Below, piece after piece: positions 51,639 through 61,027 of a DNA stretch of 64,000 bases. The notes beneath the pieces are model-generated. The model was not told where the DNA came from, did no database searches, and saw only the letters and a program-made list of their open reading frames with translations. The DNA comes from Mucilaginibacter jinjuensis (GTDB lineage Bacteria; Bacteroidota; Bacteroidia; Sphingobacteriales; Sphingobacteriaceae), in NCBI RefSeq assembly GCF_028596025.1, contig NZ_CP117167.1:1302001-1366000 (forward strand). Direction: 5' to 3'. The translations under genes were made by a program, and so were the position numbers. Each line of letters opens with the position of its first letter. Positions within the stretch are counted from its first letter, which is position 1.

Positions 51639-52547
51639 ATGATCGGCCAAACCACACTTGATGACTTTTACCAACGGAACAGCGCCCCGCTGCCCGAAGG
51701 TGTAGCGCGTGAGATTGGCCATTTCAATGTATTTGAAGCCGAGAAGTTGTTCGATAAAAAAACGGGCTCGCGCATAATGCCTTACAGCAGGCGGGCGTAC
51801 TACAAAATCAGTTGGTTGCAGGGCAAAAGCAAGGCCGAATACGCCGATAAGGTAATAGATATTAAACAAAGTGCCTTGCTGTTTGCCACGCCGAAAATAC
51901 CCTACCACTGGTTGCCTGCGGATAGCAATCAGTACGGTATGTTCTGCATTTTTACGCCCGACTTTTTAACCCAGGGTAAAAGTGGGGTGCTGTTGGATGA
52001 ACTACCGATATTTCAGCCGGGACAATTGCCCGTGTTCCAGCTTTCGGGTGAAGAGGTTAAGGAAGTCGAGTACATCTTCCGTAAAATGATCCGCGAGATT
52101 GGGGCCGATTATCAGTATAAATATGATCTGCTGCGCAACCTTGTTCTGGAACTTATTCATTACGGGCAAAAGTTGCAGCCTATGTCGGCCATGAGTGCTA
52201 CGCAGAATGCTTCTGAAAGGATTTCGTCCCTGTTTGTCGAATTGCTGGAAAGGCAGTTTCCACTCGAATCTCCTCATCAAAAGCTAACCCTGCGTACCGC
52301 CAAAGATTATGCCGACCGCCTGGCTGTGCATGTAAACCACCTGAACAAAGTTTTAAAAGAAGCTACCGGGCATACCACAACCGAGATTATTAGTAACAGG
52401 GTGATCCAGGAAGCTAAGATCCTGCTCAAACAAACCCATTGGAGCGTGAGTGAAATTGCCTATGCTTTGGGTTATGATGATCTGGCGCATTTCTCTAAAT
52501 ACTTTAAAAAGCAAACCAACTTTACTCCAATAGCTTTCCGCGCCTGA
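51639..52547 (+). CDS. AraC-family transcriptional regulator
   Basis: A 302-residue regulator. The N-terminal cupin-like sensor domain is about 20-165, and the two-helix-turn-helix AraC domain lies at about 200-300 (LAVHVNHLNKVLKEATGHTT, SVSEIAYALGYDDLAHFSKYFKKQTN). TATATTTG in its upstream region (51615-51622) is a good promoter box. Probably controls the SDR gene before it. Confidence 0.9.
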   Translation: MIGQTTLDDFYQRNSAPLPEGVAREIGHFNVFEAEKLFDKKTGSRIMPYSRRAYYKISWLQGKSKAEYADKVIDIKQSALLFATPKIPYHWLPADSNQYGMFCIFTPDFLTQGKSGVLLDELPIFQPGQLPVFQLSGEEVKEVEYIFRKMIREIGADYQYKYDLLRNLVLELIHYGQKLQPMSAMSATQNASERISSLFVELLERQFPLESPHQKLTLRTAKDYADRLAVHVNHLNKVLKEATGHTTTEIISNRVIQEAKILLKQTHWSVSEIAYALGYDDLAHFSKYFKKQTNFTPIAFRA

Positions 52548-52628
52548 TGCCCGATTGGTTGCGTTTGGAAACTAAAATGATACATTCCCTGTAAGATACT
52601 TCTCGGCCTGATTTTCTAAATTAGGTTC

Positions 52629-54200
52629 ATGAAAATTTCTCATCACCCTTTAAATCTTAATAACTGGCGCAAAACCATGCCCGTTGTATTAGGACTAATG
52701 CTTTGCAGTAGTTTAGGCTTTGCCCAAACGCCTGACAAAAGCGTTATTGATGCCATTGTAAAAGAAGAAACCGATAACTCGCAGGTGCACAAACTGGCGC
52801 ACGAACTGTTTGATGAAATTGGGCCGCGCCTGGTAGGCACGCCGCAAATGAAACAGGCGAACGACTGGGCTGTAGACAAATATAAAAGCTGGGATATACA
52901 AGCACATAACGAAAAATGGGGCGAGTGGCGTGGCTGGGAACGCGGCATTTCGCACATTGATATGATTTACCCTCGCGTAAAATCGCTGGAGGGTACGCAG
53001 CTGGCCTGGAGCCCGGGTATGGGTAAAAAGACGGTTACTGCCGAAGTGATTATTTTACCCGATCTGGCCGATTCTGCTGCTTATGCCGCCTGGATGCCGA
53101 GTGTAAAAGGTAAACTGGTAATGATTTCCATGAACCAGCCAACCGGCAGGCCCGATTATAACTGGCAGGAATTTGCCTTGAAGGAATCATTCGACAAGAT
53201 GAAGGCTGAGCGTACTGCCATGACTGATGCCTGGAAAAAACGCATCACCAAAACAGGGTATAACACCAAAACATTACCACTTGCTTTAGAGAAAGCAGGT
53301 GCGGCTGGTATTTTAACTAATACCTGGTCTGCAGGGTTTGGGGTTGATAAAATCTTTAGCGCTTATACCAAAACTATACCTACGGTTGATATTGGGCTGG
53401 AAGATTACACCCTGCTTTTTCGTTTGACAGAAGGTGGCATGATCCCGAAACTGAGCATCCATACAGAATCGAAAGAATTAGGCGTGGTGCCAACGTTTAA
53501 CACCATTGCCGAAATTAAGGGAACCGAAAAACCTGATGAGTATGTAATGCTTTCTGCTCACTTCGACTCGTGGGATGGTGGTACTGGTGCAACTGATAAT
53601 GGTACAGGTACTTTGACCATGATGGAGGCGATGCGCTTGTTAAAGAAATTCTACCCACACCCTAAACGTACCATACTGGTTGGCCATTGGGGTAGTGAGG
53701 AAGAAGGCCTGAACGGTTCTCGCGCTTTTGTGGAAGATCACCCCGAAATTGTAAAGAATCTGCAAGCTTTGTTTAACCAGGATAACGGTACAGGTCGTGT
53801 GGTTAACCTATCTGGACAAGGTTTTGCTGACGCGAAAGATTACCTGGGCCGTTGGTTGGCTTCTGTTCCTGATACCTTGAAAAATCGCATCAAAACAACC
53901 TTCCCAGGCACGCCGGGTGGTGGCGGGTCTGACTTTGCTTCATTTGTAGCTGCTGGCGCTCCGGGCTTTTCACTGGGTTCGTTGAACTGGTCGTACGGTT
54001 CATATACCTGGCATACTAACCGCGATACTTATGATAAGGTGATCTTCGACGATCTGAAAAATAACGCCATGCTGGCCGCTATTATGGCTTACTTAGCCAG
54101 CGAAGATCCGGCTAAAACAACAACTACTAAAGCCGAAGGCGTTAAGTGGCCTGTGCCGGTTAAAGCAATCAGAAGAGGTGGGTTGGACCCGGTAAAATAA
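52629..54200 (+). CDS. Secreted M28-family metallopeptidase
   Basis: A 523-residue exported peptidase with a signal peptide (about 1-33, ending SLGFAQ). A protease-associated-like insert (about 130-265) precedes the M28 core: the first zinc ligand in SAHFDSWDGGTGATDNGTG, the Glu pair in HWGSEEEGLNGS, and later NQDNGTGR and TWHTNRDTYDKV with the last His. A broad-specificity aminopeptidase or carboxypeptidase of Bacteroidota type. Confidence 0.88.
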   Translation: MKISHHPLNLNNWRKTMPVVLGLMLCSSLGFAQTPDKSVIDAIVKEETDNSQVHKLAHELFDEIGPRLVGTPQMKQANDWAVDKYKSWDIQAHNEKWGEWRGWERGISHIDMIYPRVKSLEGTQLAWSPGMGKKTVTAEVIILPDLADSAAYAAWMPSVKGKLVMISMNQPTGRPDYNWQEFALKESFDKMKAERTAMTDAWKKRITKTGYNTKTLPLALEKAGAAGILTNTWSAGFGVDKIFSAYTKTIPTVDIGLEDYTLLFRLTEGGMIPKLSIHTESKELGVVPTFNTIAEIKGTEKPDEYVMLSAHFDSWDGGTGATDNGTGTLTMMEAMRLLKKFYPHPKRTILVGHWGSEEEGLNGSRAFVEDHPEIVKNLQALFNQDNGTGRVVNLSGQGFADAKDYLGRWLASVPDTLKNRIKTTFPGTPGGGGSDFASFVAAGAPGFSLGSLNWSYGSYTWHTNRDTYDKVIFDDLKNNAMLAAIMAYLASEDPAKTTTTKAEGVKWPVPVKAIRRGGLDPVK

Positions 54201-54239
54201 AACTGATTCTATATAAGAAATAAAAGGTTTGTCATTTCC

Positions 54240-54520
54240 TTTAGATTAGCTTCAACACAGTAAACAGGTTGTTATTATTGTTAAAGGTTTCTTTTTGCTT
54301 CTTTTTCTTTGTTAATAACCTCGAATTTTGTGGATAAAGTTAACAGCGGTAAAGGCGCATTATTGTCATTTCCAGGTATTGAGGCCTATCGTTCGATTTA
54401 CTCCTTTACCGCTTGTTTTAAACTAAGGCATCAAATAGAAATTAGAGTTCACGAGGCTCATTAGTAAGGAATTGATGGTGTTTAAAACATGTTAACTGTT
54501 TACTTACATAAACAGTGTAA
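54240..54520 (+). ncRNA. Candidate IS110 bridge RNA region
   Basis: Noncoding DNA 5' of the transposase. It contains a 10-bp stem, GCGGTAAAGG (54346-54355) with GCGG complement CCTTTACCGC (54403-54412), enclosing a 47-nt loop region. IS110 elements are known to encode a bridge RNA in their noncoding end. The RNA limits and guide loops cannot be read here. Confidence 0.4.
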
Positions 54521-54524
54521 AGTT

Positions 54525-55532
54525 ATGGAATTTGAGTTTTTCATCGGTATCGATGTGTCAAAAAATGAACTGGATTTTGCAATTCAGCAAGGGGATCGAT
54601 TCTTACTTCACAGAGAGATCGCTAATGAGCCATCGGCAATAGGCTCTTTTATCAAAGAGTTGAATAAGCTTCCGGGTTTCAAGCTGGACAAGGCCTTGTT
54701 TTGCATGGAGCACACCGGCATCTACAACAATCATTCGCTGGCTTGCCTACAAAAAAAGAAAGCCCATATCTGTCTGGAAGCAGCTACCCAGATCAAGAAC
54801 TCATTAGGAAATATTCGGGGCAAGAACGATAAGATAGATGCAAAACGGATCGCTGGCTACGCTTATGATAAACGAAATAAGCTAAGCCTATGGGTTCCAA
54901 AACGCGAAGTTGTACAACAGCTGGCCCATCTTTCGGCCACACGTTTGCGATTAATAACGATCAAAAAACAACTCAAGGTCCCGCTAAACGAGCATGCCGT
55001 GTTTAACTCCGGTAAGATAGCAAGGCAAAGCCTGCAGATCTGTAGTCATTCATTAAAAGCGATCGATGAGGATATTAAAAGGGCAGACAAAGCCATTGAG
55101 CAAATAATCCAGGGAGATACAGAACTTAGTCGCTTATTCAGTCTTGTCACCTCGGTAGTGGGTATCGGTAAAGTGACTGCGCTTCAGACCATTATTACGA
55201 CCAATGAATTCAAGGACATTAATAACCCTAAAAGCTTTGCGTGTTACTGTGGTGTAGCTCCATTCAAAGAGGATTCCGGTAAGGTTGTCAAAAAAGCCAG
55301 GGTATCGCACATGGCAAATAAAAAGGTGAAAACTTTATTGCACCTATCGGCCATCGTTGCTATACAATATAACGCAGATCTAAAACGGTTTTATGAACGT
55401 AAGGTATTAGAGGAAAAGAAGAATAAGATGAGTGTGATTAATGCGGTCAGAAACAAACTCATCTTGCGTATTTTCGCTTGCGTAAACCAAAACAGGCCGT
55501 ACGAAAAAAATTATCATAAATTAATTGCATAG
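54525..55532 (+). CDS. IS110-family transposase
   Basis: A 335-residue transposase from the ATG at 54525; the upstream in-frame start at 54489 is less protein-like. The N-terminal DEDD RuvC-like domain starts FIGIDVSKNELDFAI (catalytic Asp near residue 9), with MEHTGIYNN and KNDKIDAKRIAGYA further on. The C-terminal transposase_20 domain has VVGIGKVTALQTII and FACYCGVAPFKEDSG, with a Ser-rich catalytic region. Intact, so the element may be active. Confidence 0.92.
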   Translation: MEFEFFIGIDVSKNELDFAIQQGDRFLLHREIANEPSAIGSFIKELNKLPGFKLDKALFCMEHTGIYNNHSLACLQKKKAHICLEAATQIKNSLGNIRGKNDKIDAKRIAGYAYDKRNKLSLWVPKREVVQQLAHLSATRLRLITIKKQLKVPLNEHAVFNSGKIARQSLQICSHSLKAIDEDIKRADKAIEQIIQGDTELSRLFSLVTSVVGIGKVTALQTIITTNEFKDINNPKSFACYCGVAPFKEDSGKVVKKARVSHMANKKVKTLLHLSAIVAIQYNADLKRFYERKVLEEKKNKMSVINAVRNKLILRIFACVNQNRPYEKNYHKLIA

Positions 55533-55758
55533 ATCATAGAAATCGAACGAGCGGGTAAGGAAATTGTGCGCAGGCGCGAGGAGAAATCTTCTGCTTCCTG
55601 CTTAAAGCTATATATCGTATAAGATTTCTCACCCTTGCCTAACACATCCCTACGCTTCAAGGGTTCGAAATGACAAAGCTTTTATTTGAGGAGATCGATA
55701 TTAAATAAAGAAGCCTTTCGAAAACCAATTCGAAGGGCTTCTTTTATGTTGAAATAGT

Positions 55759-56205
55759 TTAATCCCTGATCATTTCCACATGGTCAATCCCGTCTTCGTC
55801 ATAATGCTCGCCATCGGTTTTAAAGCCGAAGATCTCGTAAAATTTAATGGCGTAAGCCTGCGCCCCAATACGGATAGGTTGCGGGCCGAAAAATAAGTCG
55901 CAATCATCAATAGCTGCCTGCACTAAAACTTTACCCATGCCTTTTCCGCGTACAGAATCACCGGTAACAATACGACCGATCGAAATTTCATTGTATGATA
56001 AACCTGCAGGTACCAGGCGCGCATAGGCCACCAGTTCGTCGCCGGTGTACAACATGGTGTGGTAGCATTTTTGGTCTTTGTTATCTGCGTCTAAAAACAC
56101 GCAGTTTTGTTCAACCACAAATATTTCGCTCCGTAAGCGCAGTATGTCGTAAAGCTCTGTTGGGGTCAATTCCGCAAATGCCTTGGTTACTTTCGTGTAC
56201 TTCAT
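55759..56205 (-). CDS. elaA: GNAT acetyltransferase (ElaA-like)
   Basis: A 148-residue GNAT. It has the ElaA-type LRLRSEIFVVEQNCVF segment, the acetyl-CoA loop SVRGKGMGKVLVQAAI and the AQAYAIKFYEIFGFKTDGE end. Acceptor unknown. Divergent in sense from the IS110 insertion and separated from it by a palindrome. Confidence 0.88.
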   Translation of the reverse strand: MKYTKVTKAFAELTPTELYDILRLRSEIFVVEQNCVFLDADNKDQKCYHTMLYTGDELVAYARLVPAGLSYNEISIGRIVTGDSVRGKGMGKVLVQAAIDDCDLFFGPQPIRIGAQAYAIKFYEIFGFKTDGEHYDEDGIDHVEMIRD

Positions 56206-56249
56206 AATCTAACAAAACGCAAAATAACGTTTTATTGCAGATGTATCAA

Positions 56250-56936
56250 TTACATCAACCCAAATGCACGAGCATATTGTACCAGTTCCATGCTGGTATC
56301 TACACTTAATTTCTTACGGATGTTGCGCCGGTGGGTTTCTGCAGTGGTGTATGAAATGTGCAGCATGCCGGCAATTTCGCTGGTATTATAGCCCAGGGCC
56401 ACATGTTTAAGCACCTCTTTTTCACGTTTACCCAGTTTGCTAAATTCCTGATATTTTTCGCGGATAAAGTTATTGTCCTGCCTTATCTTTTCGGCCTGGA
56501 TAATTAGATCGGGTACCTGGTCAATGCGGGTACCAATTACAATGGTGAGTATGGGTTTACCTGCTTCGTCCCAGGCAAAGATCCTGAAATCAACCATGTT
56601 CCAAACCCAGTTGCCGCCTTTCTCTATATAGTGCACTTGTTGAAAGTATGAGAATTTTTCGTCAGGGTCATTACGCTCTATTAGTTCTTTCAACCGGGGT
56701 AGATACTCTTCAATGTCTTCTGGAGGATAATAAATATCAATGTATTTTGAACCGAGCTGCTGCAATGCCTCCAGAGTAATGCCTATGTCCTGCAAACCAT
56801 TGGGCGACAGGTATACCACATTAAAATCAATATCATGTATTACAATTACACCGGGAATGTAGGGCGATATATCATGGATGGATTGGATGCGGGCTTGTAT
56901 TTCTGGTGAGTATTTTGCAATTCCTGGTATAGGCAT
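56250..56936 (-). CDS. PAS-LuxR response regulator-like protein
   Basis: A 228-residue protein. A PAS-like sensor (about 25-135, GVIVIHDIDFNVVYLSPNGLQ) precedes a LuxR-type HTH (about 160-225, LGKREKEVLKHVALGYNTSE, ISYTTAETHRRNIRKKL). No receiver domain. It probably senses a small ligand or redox state and acts on DNA. The noncoding 56937-57586 beyond it holds a terminator-like hairpin and a repeat, no gene. Confidence 0.88.
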   Translation of the reverse strand: MPIPGIAKYSPEIQARIQSIHDISPYIPGVIVIHDIDFNVVYLSPNGLQDIGITLEALQQLGSKYIDIYYPPEDIEEYLPRLKELIERNDPDEKFSYFQQVHYIEKGGNWVWNMVDFRIFAWDEAGKPILTIVIGTRIDQVPDLIIQAEKIRQDNNFIREKYQEFSKLGKREKEVLKHVALGYNTSEIAGMLHISYTTAETHRRNIRKKLSVDTSMELVQYARAFGLM

Positions 56937-57101
56937 TCGTATATAAATAAGCTATTAGTAATATAAGGTATTTTTGACAATTAAAATACCTGTTTCCAAG
57001 TATTGCCAGCATTTTTCGGATACTGTACTTTCGATGGTGTTGGGATAGGGGGGCTCCGTTTCCAACAAGTTAGCAATAATTAGATAATTAGGGATAAAAA
57101 A

Positions 57102-57134
57102 GAAAGCCCCTTGCACTCGCTGCTGGGGGCTTTC
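57102..57134 (-). terminator. Terminator-like hairpin
   Basis: GAAAGCCCC and GGGGCTTTC pair across a 15-nt loop; the minus-strand side is followed by a T6-rich tail. No minus-strand gene lies upstream up to 57586, so an unseen RNA could end here. Confidence 0.45.
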
Positions 57135-57426
57135 AACCTAAACCTTATCACAATAGGTAAGCAAAGAGTGCTTACTTATAATCCAAAACGGTAAACTATA
57201 TCGAATAGTATTTGCTTGTAACGAAATAATGCTTCCGGTTGACCTACGGAGGCTTTATTTTTTTATTGGTATCGTAGTTAACTTATTTATTTTCAGTAGT
57301 TTTTGTGGTTGATATTATTGAAAAAAATGTTATTATTTTTTTCAATAAGAACTCGTTCAAGAAAAATTTTTCTCAAAAGATATATTTGAACATGTAGAAT
57401 AAAGTCATGATAAATCTTTGCGGGAT

Positions 57427-57505
57427 GTCATCCTGAGCTACGTCGAAGGACAAGCGCAGGCCCTTTGCACCATGCTTCGACTGGGCTCAGCATGGCATCC
57501 TCTGT
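57427..57505. repeat. Interspersed repeat (CTCAGCATG type), copy 2
   Basis: GTCATCCTGAGCTACGTCGAAGG with a matching arm ending CTTCGACTGGGCTCAGCATGG. Related to 18917-18990 and 59296-59425. Confidence 0.6.
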
Positions 57506-57586
57506 TTATGAAATGAGTTTTAATCTATTAATTTCCAGTGTTTTCACGGGGGGCTTGTATTCATAAAAAATGTACTTTTGTTTTAA

Positions 57587-57982
57587 ATGAACCGCGTCCG
57601 AAAAAATAGTACTCAAAAAGCAAGTTCGAAATGGCTGTACTTGGCCGTTTTGCTGCTTACGTTATTGAGTGTTTCGGGTTTGGCTATTCCAGGGCAGGCG
57701 CAGCTTTTTGCACAGCAAACCACCAAAGCTGCAAGCAAGCCAAAGGCTATTAAAAAATGTATCACTTACAAAAGAGCCGTAGCCCAGGTAGAGGTTAGGA
57801 AGGTATCAGACTGGCTTTTGCTGTTGTTTGATATTGATTTAAGTGCCCTGCATACCCAGCAATGTAAGGCAAAGAACTGCTGCGCTTTTACTCCTGCAAG
57901 CGGCTGGCATTTTAACTTCTTTTACCAGGCCAAAACTATTCCGCAAAGTAACAGCGACGAGCCTGCCATCCGTTTAGGATAA
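57587..57982 (+). CDS. Small secreted hypothetical protein
   Basis: A 131-residue protein with a signal peptide (about 15-38, ending AIPGQAQ) and a C-terminal half with five cysteines (KKCITYKR, QQCKAKNCCAF). No family recognised. Promoter-like TTTG strings lie before it. Confidence 0.5.
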   Translation: MNRVRKNSTQKASSKWLYLAVLLLTLLSVSGLAIPGQAQLFAQQTTKAASKPKAIKKCITYKRAVAQVEVRKVSDWLLLLFDIDLSALHTQQCKAKNCCAFTPASGWHFNFFYQAKTIPQSNSDEPAIRLG

Positions 57983-58076
57983 TCCCCATTTTATTTTAAT
58001 CGCAAAGCGATTCTTTATTAATTGTGCTGGTGCCTTTCGCGTGTCAGCTACCTCATTTATTTTTCAAATTCTGATC

Positions 58077-58274
58077 ATGAAAAATCTTAAAAGAGTAATC
58101 CGCCTTTGTGGGTTACTTATCTATATGACACTGGCTGTTGCCGGTATTGCGCTTGCAGGTGTGCCGCCCAATTTTACCGAAAAACGCAGGTTATTTATTG
58201 ACACCGAAGCCAAAATAGAACTGGTTGAACAAAAAGCTGAAGAAGATGCGGGAGGAGAGGAGTTGAAGTTTTAG
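58077..58274 (+). CDS. Small membrane or secreted hypothetical protein
   Basis: A 65-residue protein from the ATG at 58077 (a GTG at 58041 would extend it). One hydrophobic N-terminal helix (LIYMTLAVAGIALAGV) then an acidic tail rich in Glu. No family recognised. It follows the preceding small secreted gene by 94 bases. Confidence 0.45.
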   Translation: MKNLKRVIRLCGLLIYMTLAVAGIALAGVPPNFTEKRRLFIDTEAKIELVEQKAEEDAGGEELKF

Positions 58275-58328
58275 TTTATAGAGGCAAGAGGCAAGAAACA
58301 AGAGACAAGTCAGAAGCCACCCCGAACG

Positions 58329-58414
58329 TCATTGCGAGGTACAAAGCAATCGCGAACTATACAGAGCGACTCTGCAAATCGGGGATTGCTTCGTCGTACC
58401 TCCTCGCAATGACG
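58329..58414. repeat. GTCATTGCGAGG palindromic repeat
   Basis: GTCATTGCGAGGTACAAAGC pairs with an arm reading CGTACCTCCTCGCAATGAC. A GTCATTGCGAG relative lies near 45161. Confidence 0.65.
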
Positions 58415-58455
58415 TGTTGTAAGAATCTTGTCTCTTGGTTCTTATTTCTTGCCTC

Positions 58456-59196
58456 TTAAATTAGCACCGCGCCGCCATCAACGGTAATAACCTGCCCGGT
58501 TGCGAAGTGTTGTTTCATCATGTAGATGAAAGTTTGGGCAATATCTTCGGCCTCGCCAATGCGTTTTACGGGCAGGGCATTACCTACATTGGTGTAAAGC
58601 TGCTCGCGGTCTGTTTCGCTCATGCTGTTCCATAGGTTGGTTCTGGTAACGCCAGGGGCAACCTGGTTTACACGAATGGGGGCCAGTTCAACCGCCATAG
58701 CGCGGGTAAAGCCTTCCATTGCGCCGCAAATACTGGCTGCAACGCCCCAGCCTGCACCCGGACGTGCGCCCGCGATACCACCTGTTAGGTTAATAGAGCC
58801 ACCTGCGTTAATATATGGTGAAGCATATTTTACAGCGGCTAATGCCCCCCAATAACGTAATCCCCAAAACTTACGGGCATCATCAATCTGTAAATCGTTT
58901 AAATTAGTGAGCGTTAAATTTTCGCCTGCGGTATAAATCAGGTGATCGAACTGGCCTGTTTTGTCGAAGAAATCTTTAATGTTTTGCTCGTGGCTCAGGT
59001 CAATGGCGTAACCCTCGCTGCCTTGAGGCAGGGTTTTTAATGCATCATTAATACGTTGCTGGCTGCTTGATACAATAATCACATTTGCACCTTCGCCAGC
59101 TGCTGCCTGTGCTGTGGCCAGGCCAATACCTGTACTGCCACCCAATATAATTACCTTTTTACCTGTTAATGTTGAATTCTGATTTTGTGTTTTCAT
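58456..59196 (-). CDS. SDR-family oxidoreductase
   Basis: A 246-residue short-chain dehydrogenase from the ATG at 59196; an upstream frame start at 59253 adds non-conserved residues. GGSTGIGLATAQAAA is the cofactor motif. The usual YxxxK is not obvious: the middle reads GGIAGARPGAGWGVAASICG, so the catalytic Tyr may be replaced, as in some SDR subfamilies. The C-terminus GQVITVDGGAVL is typical. Cofactor and substrate unknown. Confidence 0.85.
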   Translation of the reverse strand: MKTQNQNSTLTGKKVIILGGSTGIGLATAQAAAGEGANVIIVSSSQQRINDALKTLPQGSEGYAIDLSHEQNIKDFFDKTGQFDHLIYTAGENLTLTNLNDLQIDDARKFWGLRYWGALAAVKYASPYINAGGSINLTGGIAGARPGAGWGVAASICGAMEGFTRAMAVELAPIRVNQVAPGVTRTNLWNSMSETDREQLYTNVGNALPVKRIGEAEDIAQTFIYMMKQHFATGQVITVDGGAVLI

Positions 59197-59295
59197 TTGT
59201 ATTCTTTTTGTTAGATCAAAGGTCGGGGCGATAGGGGCTGATCTACTTAACAAATGGTAAAAAGAGAATAGGGGGTAGTAATTAAACAGAGAGCG

Positions 59296-59425
59296 TTGTC
59301 ATGCTGAGGTACTCGAAGCATAAGCGAGGGCCATCTGTACCATGCTAATTAAAGGTAATGCAGTATATTCAATTCGGTTAAAATGTAGAGGCCACCACAC
59401 CATACTTCGAGTACCTCAGCATGAC
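59296..59425. repeat. Interspersed repeat (CTCAGCATGAC type), copy 3
   Basis: GTCATGCTGAGGTACTCGAAG at the left and CTTCGAGTACCTCAGCATGAC at the right form the ends of a palindromic repeat of about 130 bp. Confidence 0.65.
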
Positions 59426-59448
59426 GGCCTTTTTGTTAGCGCGAGAAT

Positions 59449-60345
59449 CTACGCCCTTGGCTTCAAATTAATATGCTCCTCCGGTAACGGAATAAATTCA
59501 GTTTCACCCGGTACTTGCGGAAACCTTTGATCCTTCCAGTTTTGCTTGGCCTGATCAATGAGGGCTTGATCTGAAGCTACGAAATTCCAGTAAATAAAGC
59601 GTGGTTCGGGCAGGGCATCACCGCCGAAGAAGTAGATGCTGGTGTTTTCGTTCATGGTAAATTCGCACAACTGGCTGTCTTTAGCTACCAATAATTCTTT
59701 GGGGCCGAATGTAGTGCCTTCATTTTCGATGCTGCCTTCCAGAATGTATAATCCGGCTTCTCCATACAGGTCTTTACCAATTTTTACGGTTTGCTTAGTT
59801 GTATTCTTCAACTCCAAAAAATACAGCGGACTAAATACCGGTACCGGCGATTTATGATCCATGAAGCTCCCTGCAATCAGCCTGTAGCTTACACCATCCT
59901 GTTCCCATTGCGGCAGGTCTTCCACATCAGCATGGTAAAATGAAGGTTCCATTTGCTCCAGCTCTTTGGGTAATGCCACCCAGATCTGTAAACCGTGCAG
60001 CATCTTGTTGGTGTGGCGCAGGTATTCGGGTGCACGTTCCGAGTGGGTGATGCCTTTACCGGCAGTCATCCAGTTCACTTGTCCGGGTTTAATTTCCATT
60101 TCGGTACCCAGGCTGTCCTTATGCATAATATTGCCCTCGAACAAATAAGTAAGGGTTGAAAGGCCGATATGCGGATGCGGTGCGATGTCTAAATTCTCTT
60201 CAGCTTTTAAAGCGGCGGGGCCCATGTGATCGATAAATATAAAGGGGCCAACCATGCGCTTATCCTTAAAAGGCAGCAGGCGGCCAACCATAAAATTACC
60301 AATATCGCGCGGGCGTTCTTCGATGATGAGATTAATGTTAGACAT
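59449..60345 (-). CDS. Pirin family protein
   Basis: A 298-residue bicupin. The N-terminal pirin cupin has the metal-binding set with HPHIGLSTLTYLFEG and MTAGKGITHSERAPE (about 50-115); the pirin C-terminal cupin spans about 170-280. Pirins are iron proteins, some with quercetinase activity, others redox-linked regulators. Role here unknown. Confidence 0.92.
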   Translation of the reverse strand: MSNINLIIEERPRDIGNFMVGRLLPFKDKRMVGPFIFIDHMGPAALKAEENLDIAPHPHIGLSTLTYLFEGNIMHKDSLGTEMEIKPGQVNWMTAGKGITHSERAPEYLRHTNKMLHGLQIWVALPKELEQMEPSFYHADVEDLPQWEQDGVSYRLIAGSFMDHKSPVPVFSPLYFLELKNTTKQTVKIGKDLYGEAGLYILEGSIENEGTTFGPKELLVAKDSQLCEFTMNENTSIYFFGGDALPEPRFIYWNFVASDQALIDQAKQNWKDQRFPQVPGETEFIPLPEEHINLKPRA

Positions 60346-60512
60346 GTGAGCGGCAGATTAATTTAAGCTAAGATAATCAAAATAGATATTCTGAATGTTA
60401 TGAGGGTGATAGGTTGATAATTGGCTGATAAAACTTGAGTATAATCTGCCATGTTTGAGAAGTATGTTTATAAGTATCCAAACTATCCCCCAATATTAAA
60501 TATTTTAGCACC

Positions 60513-60938
60513 ATGAACATGTATCAGCAAGCCATACAACTCCGTGCCCGGCCAAGGGGCTTTCATTTAATTACCGATGAGGTTTTGCAAGCCTTGCCAC
60601 AACTGCGCGAATTAAAAACGGGGATGTGCCAGGTGTTTATTCAGCATACTTCGGCTTCGCTTACCATTAATGAGAATGCCGACCCAACCGTTCGTGCTGA
60701 TTTTGAAATGTATTTTAATAAGGCTGTACCCGAGAATGATCCCGATTATCTGCACGATTATGAAGGATCAGACGATATGCCTGCGCATTTAAAAGCTGCT
60801 ATGCTGGGTAGTTCGGTAATGATCCCCGTACGTAATGGCCGACTGGCTTTGGGCACCTGGCAGGGAATTTATTTATGCGAACACCGTAACCATGGCGGCA
60901 ATCGCAGTGTGGTAGTAACCGCCTGGGGAACGGTTTGA
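60513..60938 (+). CDS. yjbQ: YjbQ/UPF0047 family protein
   Basis: A 141-residue protein with the family blocks MCQVFIQHTSASLTINENAD, HLKAAMLGSSVMIPVRNGRLALGTWQGIYLCEHRNHGG. Members have thiamin phosphate synthase-like activity in some species. Divergent from the pirin gene. Confidence 0.92.
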   Translation: MNMYQQAIQLRARPRGFHLITDEVLQALPQLRELKTGMCQVFIQHTSASLTINENADPTVRADFEMYFNKAVPENDPDYLHDYEGSDDMPAHLKAAMLGSSVMIPVRNGRLALGTWQGIYLCEHRNHGGNRSVVVTAWGTV

Positions 60939-60951
60939 TAAATATATAAAT

Positions 60952-60981
60952 GAAGGGCCCCGTCACTACTCGGGACCCTTC
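60952..60981. terminator. Weak terminator hairpin
   Basis: GAAGGG-CCCG and CGGG-CCCTTC form a stem with one mismatch between the converging yjbQ and amt genes. The T tract is poor. Confidence 0.45.
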
Positions 60982-61027
60982 TAACTGAACTCAAACAATT
61001 AAACACGCTCTAAACAATCAGACTTGT

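Larger units (their letters stand above)
54223..55690 (+). mobile_element. IS110-family insertion sequence, approximate limits
   Basis: An IS110-type transposase gene with about 300 bp of noncoding DNA on its 5' side and about 200 bp on its 3' side. The outer DNA carries the arms of a palindromic repeat, AAGGTTTGTCATTTC (left) and GAAATGACAAAGCTTTT (right), that probably formed the target. IS110 elements have no long terminal inverted repeats, so exact ends cannot be fixed. Confidence 0.6.
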
